A DNA stretch of 64,000 nt from positions 558,001 to 622,000 of the forward strand of contig NZ_BMGG01000002.1 of assembly GCF_014640075.1 (NCBI RefSeq). The letters are read 5' to 3'. Within the stretch, counting starts at the first letter, position 1; each line of letters opens with the position of its first letter. Shown one piece after another: positions 55,163 through 63,011 of this stretch. Origin of the DNA: Chelatococcus reniformis. GTDB taxonomy: Bacteria > Pseudomonadota > Alphaproteobacteria > Rhizobiales > Beijerinckiaceae. A program made the position numbers and the translations under genes. Below the pieces are notes generated by a model that searched no databases, was not told the DNA's origin, and worked only from the letters and a program-made list of their open reading frames with translations.

Positions 55163-56254
55163 TCACGCGTCGAACATGATCACCGAACGCAGCACCTTGC
55201 CGGACTTCATGTTGGCAAAGCCCTCGTTGATCTCGGCGAGCTTGATCCGGGCCGAGATCCACTGGTCGAGGTGCAGCCGGCCCTTGAGATAGTGGTCGAT
55301 CAGGCGCGGCATGTCGGTGCGGAAGCGGTTGGAGCCCATGGTCGAGCCCTGAATCCGCTTCTCGCCACGCAGGAACTCGAAGCCGTGGAGCTCGATGTTG
55401 GTGCCGAACGGGATCATGCCGATGATCGTCGCGGTGCCGGCCGGGCCAAGCATCTGGAACGACTGCTCGGCCGTCCGTTTCGAGCCGACCGCCTCGAAGG
55501 CGTGATGGACCTGGCCCTTGGTCAGCTCCTTCACCTGGGCGACCGGATCGCCGTCGGCGGCGTTGACCATGTCCGTCGCCCCCAGCTCCTGCGCCAGCGC
55601 GAGCTTCTGCGCATTGGTGTCGACGGCGATGATGCGACCGGCCCCCGCGATGGCCGCTCCGTTGATGGCGGCCATGCCGATGCCGCCGCAGCCGATCACG
55701 ACGACCGTTTCGCCCGGCGCCACGCGGGCCGTGTTGAAGACCGCGCCCGTGCCGGTGATGACCCCGCAGCCGATCAGCGCCGCGCGATCGAGCGGCATGT
55801 CCTCGCGGATTTTCACCAGCGCGTTCTCGTGCACGAGCATCTGCTCGGCAAAGGAGGACATGTTGAGGAATTGGTGCAGCGGGCCTCCGCGATCCCACGT
55901 CAGGCGCTTGGATACGCCCGGCGGCAGCCTCACGTCGGTGCCGGTGCAGATGGCGGGGCGGCCGGAGGTGCATTGCTCGCAGGTGCCGCAAAAGACGGAC
56001 AGACAGGTAATGACGTGGTCGCCCTTGCGCGCGTAGGTCACGTCGGAGCCGACCTCCTCCACGATGCCCGCCGACTCGTGGCCGAGCACTGCCGGCAGCG
56101 GGTGCGGATAGAGACCCTCCATGAAGTGCAGGTCGGAATGGCACAGGCCCGCGCAGGACGTCCGGATCAGCACCTCGCGGGGACCGGGCTTCTGCACCTT
56201 GACGTCCTCGATCACCAGCGGCTGATTGGCCTCGTGCAGCACGGCTGCCTTCAT
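55163..56254 (-). CDS. Zinc-dependent alcohol dehydrogenase
   Basis: 363 residues from ATG 56254, after GGGAGGA. Catalytic zinc ligands: C38 in CAGLCHSD, H59-E60 in GHE. Structural zinc: C89, C92, C95 and C103 (CGTCEQCTSGRPAIC). NAD site: VIGCGGIGMAAI. The motif pattern and length match the medium-chain family near class III and aryl/benzyl alcohol enzymes. It oxidises an alcohol, probably an intermediate of the compound brought in by the neighbouring transporter. It faces livF with 35 bases between the two stops. Confidence 0.94.
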   Translation of the reverse strand: MKAAVLHEANQPLVIEDVKVQKPGPREVLIRTSCAGLCHSDLHFMEGLYPHPLPAVLGHESAGIVEEVGSDVTYARKGDHVITCLSVFCGTCEQCTSGRPAICTGTDVRLPPGVSKRLTWDRGGPLHQFLNMSSFAEQMLVHENALVKIREDMPLDRAALIGCGVITGTGAVFNTARVAPGETVVVIGCGGIGMAAINGAAIAGAGRIIAVDTNAQKLALAQELGATDMVNAADGDPVAQVKELTKGQVHHAFEAVGSKRTAEQSFQMLGPAGTATIIGMIPFGTNIELHGFEFLRGEKRIQGSTMGSNRFRTDMPRLIDHYLKGRLHLDQWISARIKLAEINEGFANMKSGKVLRSVIMFDA

Positions 56255-56383
56255 GTCCGCATCCTCCCGTCTTCTCTTGCTGGCGCTGCCGACGCAGTTG
56301 CCTTGGGACGAGCCTAGGCCGCGCTCCGGCACGGCACAAGCCGCCGGCTCGGCTCGATGCACGGGGGTGATCCGGCCGCCGCC

Positions 56384-57046
56384 TCAGCGATAGACGGCGC
56401 AGCCTTTCGCCTCGAGCTCAGCGAACCAGGCCGGGGCCGTCAGCGTCGTCACCCAGCGCAGATCGACCTTCTCCAGGCGCGGGAGGTCCAGCAGCGTTGC
56501 GGGCAGGCTGGAAATCGGGTTGCCCCGCAGGTCGACCTGGCGGAGCTCACCCAGGGCGCCGATCGCTACGGGCAAGGTGGTGAGGCCGTTGTTGCGCAGA
56601 TGCAGCTCGCGTAGCCGCGTCAGCTTCGAGATGGCGTCCGGTAGCGCGGCCAGGCGGTTGTCCGTGACGCGCAATTCGATGAGGCCGGACATGTTGGTGA
56701 CGGCATCGGGCAGGGTCTGGAACGCGTTGTTGCTGATGTTCAGGTAGCGCAATTTGACAAGCCGCCCGAGGGAGTGCGGAAGTTCGGTCAGCGCGTTGTC
56801 GTGCAGGTAGAGGAAATCGCTCAGGTCGATCAGGTCGCCCAGGCCGTCCGGAACGCGCCTCAGCCTGTTGTGACCCAGGTCGAGCATCCGAAGTGCCCGC
56901 AGCTCGCGCACGCGTTCCGAGAGCTCCGTCAGGCCGTTGTCTGCGAGCACGAGCGTCCGGATTTCGGTCCTGTCCCACACCTCGTCGGGCACGGCGCCGA
57001 GCCCTTGCTTCCAGAGCGACAGATCAAAATCCGAGCCATATCCCAC
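56384..57046 (-). CDS. Leucine-rich-repeat protein
   Basis: 220 residues. From about residue 26 to 190 there are seven units of about 23 residues following L-x-x-L-x-L-x-x-N-x-L-x-x-L-P (LVLADNGLTELS, MLDLGHNRLRRVPDG, FLYLHDNALTELP, YLNISNNAFQTLP, ELRVTDNRLAALP, ELHLRNNGLTTLP, QVDLRGNPISSLP). No signal peptide or membrane segment, so it is cytoplasmic as far as seen. Such scaffolds bind proteins; some bacterial ones are secreted effectors or E3-like, but no catalytic domain exists here. A hairpin (GCCAAGCC/GGCTTGGC) lies directly upstream. Confidence 0.9.
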   Translation of the reverse strand: MGYGSDFDLSLWKQGLGAVPDEVWDRTEIRTLVLADNGLTELSERVRELRALRMLDLGHNRLRRVPDGLGDLIDLSDFLYLHDNALTELPHSLGRLVKLRYLNISNNAFQTLPDAVTNMSGLIELRVTDNRLAALPDAISKLTRLRELHLRNNGLTTLPVAIGALGELRQVDLRGNPISSLPATLLDLPRLEKVDLRWVTTLTAPAWFAELEAKGCAVYR

Positions 57047-57182
57047 ACGCCAAGCCTACCGTTTGGCTTGGCTGGAGCCAAGGTCGGCCGATGGGTGCGC
57101 CTCCCATGCGACGGCCAGGTGATAGTTCCATAATATATCTTATGCGAATTAGTGGCCGGAAGCTCCCCTCCTGTCCGGCCCG

Positions 57183-57941
57183 TCAGATCGGGTCGTCGTC
57201 AGCCGCCGCATGAATTGGCCGGGCCGGTCTGGGCGGAACCGGCCGGCTATCGCGGGCCGAACCCATCGACGCCTCCGGGTCGCTGATCGCCTCGCGGCCA
57301 TAGAGCGACACCAGCCGCGCGATGACGACGGCGTTGTAGAACAGCCCGGTGACGGCCTCGAAGACGGCCATCATCCGCGCCAGCGGATGCAGCGGAAGCA
57401 CGTCGCCGTAGCCGATGGTGGCGAGCGTCGAGAAGCTGAAATAGACGAGCACGCCCACATCGTCGTGGCTTATGTCCGGATGCAGCGCTTTGGGGCCCAG
57501 GAGCGTCACGCAGAGGCCGTAGAGCTGGGACCAGAAGATTCCGAGCATGAGAAAGCCGCTGAGCGCACTCGCCAGCGTGGTGAGGTCGGCGGCGCGGGCC
57601 CGCAACAGGTCGTTCGCCAGGCGAATGAAGATGCCACCGGTCAGGATCGCGAACACCAGCTGAGGCGCGGCGGCGCCGATGAGGGAGCTCAGCTCGAGGA
57701 ACCGCAGCAGCAGCCAGAGCGTCGCGACCGCCACGATCGTCAGGAACCGCCACCCCGACAGCGACAAGCTCATCGACGCGGTGATGATGGCGACGGCCAG
57801 CAGAGCGACCTCCGCCATCGCCACACTCTCGCGGCGGACGGCGAAAGGCGACAGCAGGATCAGAACGACGCTCGCGCCGAGAAAGGCGAATGCGTGGTTG
57901 CGGCGCAACCAGTGGGCAAAGGGATTTGCAAGCGGCGACAA
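57183..57941 (-). CDS. Ion channel protein with potassium selectivity filter
   Basis: 252 residues from a TTG start at 57941 preceded by GGAGAG. About five or six membrane segments fill residues 15-215. The pore region YFSFSTLATIGYGDVLPLHPLA contains the TIGYGD selectivity filter. The N-terminal four helices look like a voltage-sensor-like or simple membrane scaffold without the regular arginines. The C-terminus is a short polar tail with no RCK domain. It would let potassium cross the inner membrane. Not to be confused with Trk systems. No neighbouring regulator. Confidence 0.9.
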   Translation of the reverse strand: MSPLANPFAHWLRRNHAFAFLGASVVLILLSPFAVRRESVAMAEVALLAVAIITASMSLSLSGWRFLTIVAVATLWLLLRFLELSSLIGAAAPQLVFAILTGGIFIRLANDLLRARAADLTTLASALSGFLMLGIFWSQLYGLCVTLLGPKALHPDISHDDVGVLVYFSFSTLATIGYGDVLPLHPLARMMAVFEAVTGLFYNAVVIARLVSLYGREAISDPEASMGSARDSRPVPPRPARPIHAAADDDPI

Positions 57942-58152
57942 CGGGCTCTCCGCAAAGACGTGGCTTGACGCGTATCGAAAGGTCCGGCTCGGAGGGCATC
58001 GGCCGCGTATCTCTACCCATCATGAGGGCCGCGCGATACCGCCGGCCACGCTCGCGGCGGGCAGGCGTTGCGCGCCGGCCTTGCCGTGCGCCCGTTTCCG
58101 GGGCACGACAGGTTGCCATCGACCGTCCGCCCGCACTTGCCGAGTCCCGCGC

Positions 58153-58989
58153 ATGGATGACGTTCATTATCGCGAATACAAGATCCTGCTGCGACCGGAG
58201 CAGTTCTACGCCGCGTCGCGTTTCGAGGACTATTGGAACGTTCTGACCGGCATCGCCGACGCGCTCGGCGTCGGCGTCACCACGAACAAGAACGCGTTCC
58301 ACCGGGCGATCCGGGAGGTGCTGTTCTACGATACGCTGCGCCACGACCTGTATGCGAATTCGTTCATCCTGCGGAAGCGGACGTTCTACACCAACGGGTG
58401 GCCCGACACGGAGCACGAGCTGACCGTCAAGTTCCGTAGCCCCGACTATGATGTCGCCCGCGCCGTCGACATCACACCGCACCTCACCGGCGAAGCCGAC
58501 ATCAAGTTCAAGGAGGAGCTGCTGCCGCTGAAGAACGAGCTGGGCGGCATGCGCAGCCTATACTCCCACAATTGCGTGCTGCGGTCGCCCAGCATCGTCC
58601 TCGACAAGGGGCTGGAGCACATCACCGAGGTGTTTCCCGTGATGAAGCGGATCGACATCAAGCCCAAGACGCGGATCGAGCTCGTCAACGACGTCGCCGT
58701 CGAGGAACTGCTCGTGGACGCCGGGAATTTCGACTTCGGCCATGGCTATCAAGCCAAGGCGACGATCTCCTTGTGGCGCAACCGCGCCTCGGAACGCTCG
58801 CTGATCGGCGAGTTCGCCTTTCAGGCGAAGTTCGCCTCGGCCGACGAGATCCACCGCAAGGCCAAGCGCCTCTCCGAGGACTTCTTTCTTGCGGTGCAGA
58901 GGAAGGCCCCCGACTGGGTCGCGCTGGGCACCACGAAGACGGCGCTGGTCTACGGGATCGCCGGCAAGCCCGCGGCCCGGGAGGAGTAG
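58153..58989 (+). CDS. Uncharacterised protein, possibly CYTH-like
   Basis: 278 residues from ATG 58153. Its start REYKILLRPEQF and repeated strand patterns with alternate charged residues (HELTVKFRSPD, DIKFKEELLPL, RIELVNDVAVEELLVD, LIGEFAFQAKF) recall the antiparallel tunnel of CYTH/triphosphate tunnel enzymes, where acidic and basic residues point into the tunnel. This is my inference from the pattern only. No membrane segment or signal. It lies 7 bases upstream of the split chromate transporter pair and may share its transcript. Confidence 0.7.
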   Translation: MDDVHYREYKILLRPEQFYAASRFEDYWNVLTGIADALGVGVTTNKNAFHRAIREVLFYDTLRHDLYANSFILRKRTFYTNGWPDTEHELTVKFRSPDYDVARAVDITPHLTGEADIKFKEELLPLKNELGGMRSLYSHNCVLRSPSIVLDKGLEHITEVFPVMKRIDIKPKTRIELVNDVAVEELLVDAGNFDFGHGYQAKATISLWRNRASERSLIGEFAFQAKFASADEIHRKAKRLSEDFFLAVQRKAPDWVALGTTKTALVYGIAGKPAAREE

Positions 58990-58996
58990 GGCTCCC

Positions 58997-59626
58997 ATGG
59001 GCACGGACCCCGGCGAGCAGGCTGGCAGCCCGTCTGTGCAGGGCGACCGGGTCCCCCTCGCCCGCCTGTTCGGCGTCTTCCTGATGATCGGTGCGACCAG
59101 CTTCGGCGGAGGCGTGGTGGCCTATCTGCGGTCGAGCCTGGTGACGCGGCAGCGATGGCTCGACGACGAGGAGTTCCTGACGGCGCTCGAGATTTCGCAG
59201 GCGCTGCCGGGCCTCAACGCGACCAACATGAGCATCATCGTGGGCGACCGGCTGCGCGGCGTGATCGGCGCCGCGGTCGCCTTCGCCGGGATGACGCTGC
59301 CCGGCGCCTCGCTCGTGTTCGCCCTCGGGGTTCTCTACGCCGCCAACCGCCACGATCCGACGGTCAACGCGGCCCTGATCGGTGTCGGCGCCGCGGCAGT
59401 CGGCCTGCTCGTCTCGGTGACGCTGCAATTGGGGCGCAAGCAGCTCGGCCATGCGCTCGACATCGCCATCGTCGTGGTGGTGGTGGCGTTGATCAGCGTC
59501 TTCCACGTGTCTCTGGTGGTCGTGCTCGTGACCGTGACGCCGGTTGCGATCTACCTCTATCGGCCGCGCGCCCTGGTCCCTGCCCCGGCGGTGCCCTCCG
59601 GTCTCGACAAGAAGCCGGCGGACTAG
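58997..59626 (+). CDS. Chromate transporter, first half (short ChrA-type)
   Basis: 209 residues with about six hydrophobic segments. FLMIGATSFGGGVVAYL, LDDEEFLTALEISQALPGLNA are the CHR domain marks (F-x-x-I-G-x-x-S-F-G-G and the acidic loop). Short CHR proteins come in tandem pairs, and this is the first of one. Probably moves chromate or a similar oxyanion across the membrane; many such pairs have not been tested. Start ATG 58997. Confidence 0.88.
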   Translation: MGTDPGEQAGSPSVQGDRVPLARLFGVFLMIGATSFGGGVVAYLRSSLVTRQRWLDDEEFLTALEISQALPGLNATNMSIIVGDRLRGVIGAAVAFAGMTLPGASLVFALGVLYAANRHDPTVNAALIGVGAAAVGLLVSVTLQLGRKQLGHALDIAIVVVVVALISVFHVSLVVVLVTVTPVAIYLYRPRALVPAPAVPSGLDKKPAD

Positions 59627-59629
59627 CGC

Positions 59630-60154
59630 ATGCACGACAGTATCCGCATCTTCTCGGTCTTCGCGCTGCTCTCGGTCCTGGCCATCGGCGGCGGAACGGC
59701 GGTGCTTCCCGAAATGAAGCATCTGACCATCGACACCTACCATTGGCTCGACGACGATCAGTTCCGTGACATCTACGGCCTCGGCCAATTGGCGCCGGGG
59801 CCCAACCTGCTGATGGTCGTCGTCATCGGCTACCACGTGGCCGGCAGCGCAGGTGCGCTGCTCGCATTCGTCGGTTTCTTTCTGCCTGCTTCGGTCATTG
59901 CGCTGACGGCATCACGCGTTTGGAATCGCTTTGCCGGTTCGCCCTGGCGTCTGTCCGTGCAACGTGCCCTCGGGCCGATCTCGATCGGGCTGATGATCGC
60001 CGGGATCGTGTCGGTGGCCCGCACCGCGATCAGCGGTGTCCCAACGGCGCTCCTCGCCGTGGCGGTGTTCGCGGTGCTCAGCCTGTTCCGTCGGCTCAAC
60101 CCGGCCTGGATGATCCTCGCGGCCGGGCTCGTCGGCGCGGCGGCATTCCGGTAG
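59630..60154 (+). CDS. Chromate transporter, second half (short ChrA-type)
   Basis: 174 residues with five or so hydrophobic segments. FALLSVLAIGGGTAVLPEM, WLDDDQFRDIYGLGQLAPGPN are the second CHR-domain motif. It follows the first half by 3 bases, so both are probably co-translated and work as a complex with opposite membrane orientation. Its stop codon TAG is the first base triplet of repeat copy C; the natural C-terminus may be shortened (ends VGAAAFR). Confidence 0.88.
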   Translation: MHDSIRIFSVFALLSVLAIGGGTAVLPEMKHLTIDTYHWLDDDQFRDIYGLGQLAPGPNLLMVVVIGYHVAGSAGALLAFVGFFLPASVIALTASRVWNRFAGSPWRLSVQRALGPISIGLMIAGIVSVARTAISGVPTALLAVAVFAVLSLFRRLNPAWMILAAGLVGAAAFR

Positions 60155-60254
60155 AGCATTTCCGCGTTTCTCTGAATCGCGGAAATGCTCTACTTATCTG
60201 TTTTGTCGCATTTTTCACGCGAACCGGCGTCCACTTCGCTCAAAAATCCTCTAG
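60152..60254 (+). repeat. Dispersed palindromic repeat, copy C (about 103 bp)
   Basis: Starts TAGAGCATTTCCGCG, ends near CTCAAAAATCCTCTAG. The left part is a perfect 14-base hairpin: AGAGCATTTCCGCG against CGCGGAAATGCTCT with an 11-base loop. It begins with the TAG stop codon of the chromate transporter gene. It matches copies A and B over its whole length. Confidence 0.87.
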
Positions 60255-60306
60255 AGCCCCTTGCGCCTGGGCAAAATCGAGTTGTTGAACCGGGAGCGCT
60301 TGTCAC

Positions 60307-60337
60307 CGATCGGGTGATTTTGGATTTCACCCGATCG
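60307..60337. repeat. Palindromic repeat, family 2 copy 2 (CGATCGGGTGA core)
   Basis: Arms CGATCGGGTGA and TCACCCGATCG (11 bases) around a 9-base loop. It lies 52 bases after repeat copy C and shares its core with the hairpin at 21365-21388. The surrounding 118-base gap has no gene. Confidence 0.6.
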
Positions 60338-60372
60338 ATGGGGCATTGCGCCGCTCGCCGCGGTCGCTCGCC

Positions 60373-60669
60373 TCAGCCGCGCGAGCCGCTGAACGGCCAA
60401 CTGCCGACGAACCCGGCCGAGACGGTGCCGTTGATCGTATCGCCCTCGACGTTGCCCTTGAACTCGAGTGTCAGCGGCATCGGATTGTCGATCTTGATCT
60501 TCCAGCTGGCTTCGTCGCCGGCAACCGCGCCGTCGAAGATCTCGGTCGAATTGCCCTCGGCCGCCTGCGTGCCGGTCAGCGCGCCGCCGTCGCTCGCCAG
60601 CGTGATCGACGAGCTGCGCTCGCCCATCGGCGTCTGCATGGTGATGTTCCAGGTTCCGTCCACAGCCAT
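60373..60669 (-). CDS. Small beta-rich protein of unknown function
   Basis: 98 residues from ATG 60669, preceded by AAGGGAG. The protein reads as alternating beta strands: GTWNITMQTPMGERSSSITL, ALTGTQAAEGNSTEIF, ASWKIKIDNPMPLTLEFKG and GTVSAGFVGSWPFSG, a pattern seen in a family of short alphaproteobacterial proteins. It has no cysteine, signal or membrane segment. I know of no established function. Confidence 0.75.
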   Translation of the reverse strand: MAVDGTWNITMQTPMGERSSSITLASDGGALTGTQAAEGNSTEIFDGAVAGDEASWKIKIDNPMPLTLEFKGNVEGDTINGTVSAGFVGSWPFSGSRG

Positions 60670-60759
60670 CGAAAGCTCCCTTTGGATCCGGCCGGATGCG
60701 GCCCGGCGCTCCTTAGGTAGAGCTTTCCGGCGCGAATGGGAACGCCGCGCCTGCGCCCG

Positions 60760-61188
60760 TCAGCCGCCAGGGATGTTCCACAGCCCGGGCGTCGCCAGCT
60801 CGAGCAGATGGCCGTCCGGATCGCGGAAATAAATGCTCTTGCCGCCCCGCGGCCAGTCGGTCCGGCCTTCGATCTCGACGCCATGACCGGTGAGCGCCCT
60901 CTCCCACTGCGCCAGATCGTCGGCCGCGATGGCAAACGCCACATGCAGCGGCCCGTGGCCGTCGTGGGGAGGAATGGTGCCGCCCGGCAGATGCACGGTC
61001 TCGAGCGTCGCGCCGCGCTGGAAGAGCAGCAGCACGGTGGTGTCGCCGACCCCATAGGCGCGGAAGCGCTGGTCGGCCACGAGCGGCTTCAGGCCGAGGA
61101 CGTCCTCGTAGAAGCGCTCCGCGCGTTCGAGGTCGTCCACGTAGAGGGCGGTTTCCAGAACACGGCGCAGCGGTGGCGGCGGGGGCAT
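60760..61188 (-). CDS. VOC-fold (glyoxalase/bleomycin resistance) family protein
   Basis: 142 residues, the length of a single paired beta-alpha-beta-beta-beta unit. ETALYVDDLERAERFYEDVL opens the domain; metal-position residues appear as H (GPLHVAFAI) and E (GHLLELATP), the latter in the pattern D-P-D-G-x-x-x-E-L. It may bind a metal and act on a small molecule. It lies 7 bases downstream of sufT on the same strand and is likely co-transcribed with the SUF genes, which does not explain its job. Confidence 0.9.
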   Translation of the reverse strand: MPPPPPLRRVLETALYVDDLERAERFYEDVLGLKPLVADQRFRAYGVGDTTVLLLFQRGATLETVHLPGGTIPPHDGHGPLHVAFAIAADDLAQWERALTGHGVEIEGRTDWPRGGKSIYFRDPDGHLLELATPGLWNIPGG

Positions 61189-61195
61189 GTTGGCC

Positions 61196-61582
61196 TCACC
61201 ACATATCGAGGGCGACGCGGGCTTCCTCCGACATGCGGCTCTGGTCCCACGGTGGATCGAAGACCATGTTGACCTTCACCCCCGACGTGCCCGGTACGGA
61301 CGCCACGGCGTTTTCCACCCAGCCGGGCATTTCGCCGGCCACGGGGCAGGCCGGCGCGGTGAGCGTCATGTCGATCGTCACGTGCCGGTCGTCGCCGATC
61401 TCGACGCGGTAGATCAGGCCGAGCTCGTAGATGTCGGCCGGGATCTCCGGGTCGTAGACGGTCTTGAGCGCGGCGACGATGTCGTCGGTCAGCCGGTCGA
61501 TCTCCTCGGGCGCGAGCGTCGAGGGGGGCGCCACGTCGGGCGCGTTCGGCGGCGGACTGTCGACCGGGGCATGGTTGTTCAC
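61196..61582 (-). CDS. sufT: SUF system protein SufT (MIP18/DUF59 type)
   Basis: 128 residues from GTG at 61582, following GAGGAGAG. The MIP18 fold shows KTVYDPEIPADIYELGLIY and TLTAPACPVAGEMPGWVE with the key cysteine in T-A-P-A-C-P, and GTSGVKVNMVFDPPW at the end. It assists iron-sulfur cluster maturation of target proteins. The N-terminal 30 residues are Pro-rich and disordered. It lies 37 bases downstream of sufS. Confidence 0.93.
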   Translation of the reverse strand: MNNHAPVDSPPPNAPDVAPPSTLAPEEIDRLTDDIVAALKTVYDPEIPADIYELGLIYRVEIGDDRHVTIDMTLTAPACPVAGEMPGWVENAVASVPGTSGVKVNMVFDPPWDQSRMSEEARVALDMW

Positions 61583-61619
61583 GGATTCTCTCCTCGGGGC
61601 GCCGGACCGATGCGAAGCG

Positions 61620-62870
61620 TCAGGCAAACATCTGCTCCGCCTTGATCAGCGCCTCCGCCAATTTATCCACTTCCTCGATGGTATTGTAGAGGCCGAACGA
61701 GGCGCGGCATGTCGACGTGGTGCCGAACCGCTCCAGGAGCGGCATGGCGCAATGGGTTCCGGCGCGGACCGCGACGCCGGCGCGGTCGATGATGGTGGCC
61801 ACATCATGGGCGTGGGCACCCTTCATCTCGAACGAGAGGATGGCGCCCTTGCCCCTGGCCCGGCCGATGATGCGGATCGAGTTCATGGCGCCGAGCCGGT
61901 CGTGGGCGTAGGCCGACAGCCGCTCCTCGTGCGCACGGATCGCCTCGCGCCCGAGGCCGTGCATGTAGCGCAGCGCGGCCCCCAGCCCAACCGCCTCGAC
62001 GATCGGCGGCGTGCCTGCCTCGAAGCGGTGCGGCGGAGCATTGTAGGTCACCCGGTCTCGGGTCACCGTCTCGATCATCTCGCCGCCGCCATTGAAGGGC
62101 GGCATGACCTCGAGCCACTGCTTCTTGCCATACAGCACGCCGATGCCCGTGGGACCGTACACCTTGTGGCCGGTGAAGACGTAGAAGTCGGCGTCGATGT
62201 CCCGCACGTCGGGCGCCAGGTGGACAGCGCCCTGGCTGCCGTCGACGAGCACCGGGATGCCGCGCGCGTGCGCGATGCGCACGATGTCCTTCACCGGCGA
62301 GACCGTGCCCAGAACGTTCGACATGTGGGTGAGCGCCACGATCTTGGTGCGCTCCGTGAGCAGCGCCTCGAAGGCGTCGATTAGCAGGTTGCCTTCATCG
62401 TCCACCGGAATCCACTTGATCACCGCGCCCTTGCGCTCGCGGTGGAAGTGCCACGGCACGATGTTGGAGTGATGCTCCATGATCGAGACGACGATCTCGT
62501 CCCCCTCGCCGATCGCCATGCGGCCGAACGAGTCGGCCACCAGGTTGATGGCCTCGGTGGCCGAGCGGGTGAAGATGATCTCGTCGGTCGAGGCAGCATT
62601 GAGGAACGCACGGACCGCTTCGCGGCCGTCCTCGTAGGCCTCGGTCGCGGCATTGGCCATGTAATGCAGGCCGCGATGGACGTTGGAGTAGCCGGTCTCC
62701 ATCGTCCGCACCATGGCGTCGATGACGGCGCGCGGCTTTTGCGCCGACGCGGCGTTGTCGAGATAGACCAGTGGTTTGCCATAGACCGTCTGCGACAGGA
62801 TGGGAAAATCCCGGCGCACGGCGTCCAGGTCATAGGCGCCGGCGGGCGGCACACGGCTCAGTTCGTTCAT
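61620..62870 (-). CDS. sufS: Cysteine desulfurase SufS
   Basis: 416 residues from ATG 62870; longer open frames upstream lack content. VYLDNAASAQKP, HRGLHYMAN, TRSATEAINLVA, PLP lysine K236 in FTGHKVYGP, and the catalytic Cys374 in RAGTHCAMPLLERF are all seen. Type II (SufS) by the short loop around the cysteine. It mobilises sulfur from cysteine for cluster building and passes it to SufE/SufU, not present here. It stands between sufD (141 bases upstream) and sufT. Confidence 0.97.
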   Translation of the reverse strand: MNELSRVPPAGAYDLDAVRRDFPILSQTVYGKPLVYLDNAASAQKPRAVIDAMVRTMETGYSNVHRGLHYMANAATEAYEDGREAVRAFLNAASTDEIIFTRSATEAINLVADSFGRMAIGEGDEIVVSIMEHHSNIVPWHFHRERKGAVIKWIPVDDEGNLLIDAFEALLTERTKIVALTHMSNVLGTVSPVKDIVRIAHARGIPVLVDGSQGAVHLAPDVRDIDADFYVFTGHKVYGPTGIGVLYGKKQWLEVMPPFNGGGEMIETVTRDRVTYNAPPHRFEAGTPPIVEAVGLGAALRYMHGLGREAIRAHEERLSAYAHDRLGAMNSIRIIGRARGKGAILSFEMKGAHAHDVATIIDRAGVAVRAGTHCAMPLLERFGTTSTCRASFGLYNTIEEVDKLAEALIKAEQMFA

Positions 62871-63011
62871 GGCTCGATGGAGCGGCTTGCCGCCGCCCTC
62901 CCTGGAGCATACCCGGTCCAACCGGATCGCCATGCTCCGCTTCGCGTTGATCGGGCGCCGTCTCGCCAATCGGCCTGGTCCGCCCGATGAAGGGAACGCA
63001 CTCTCGCCGGC

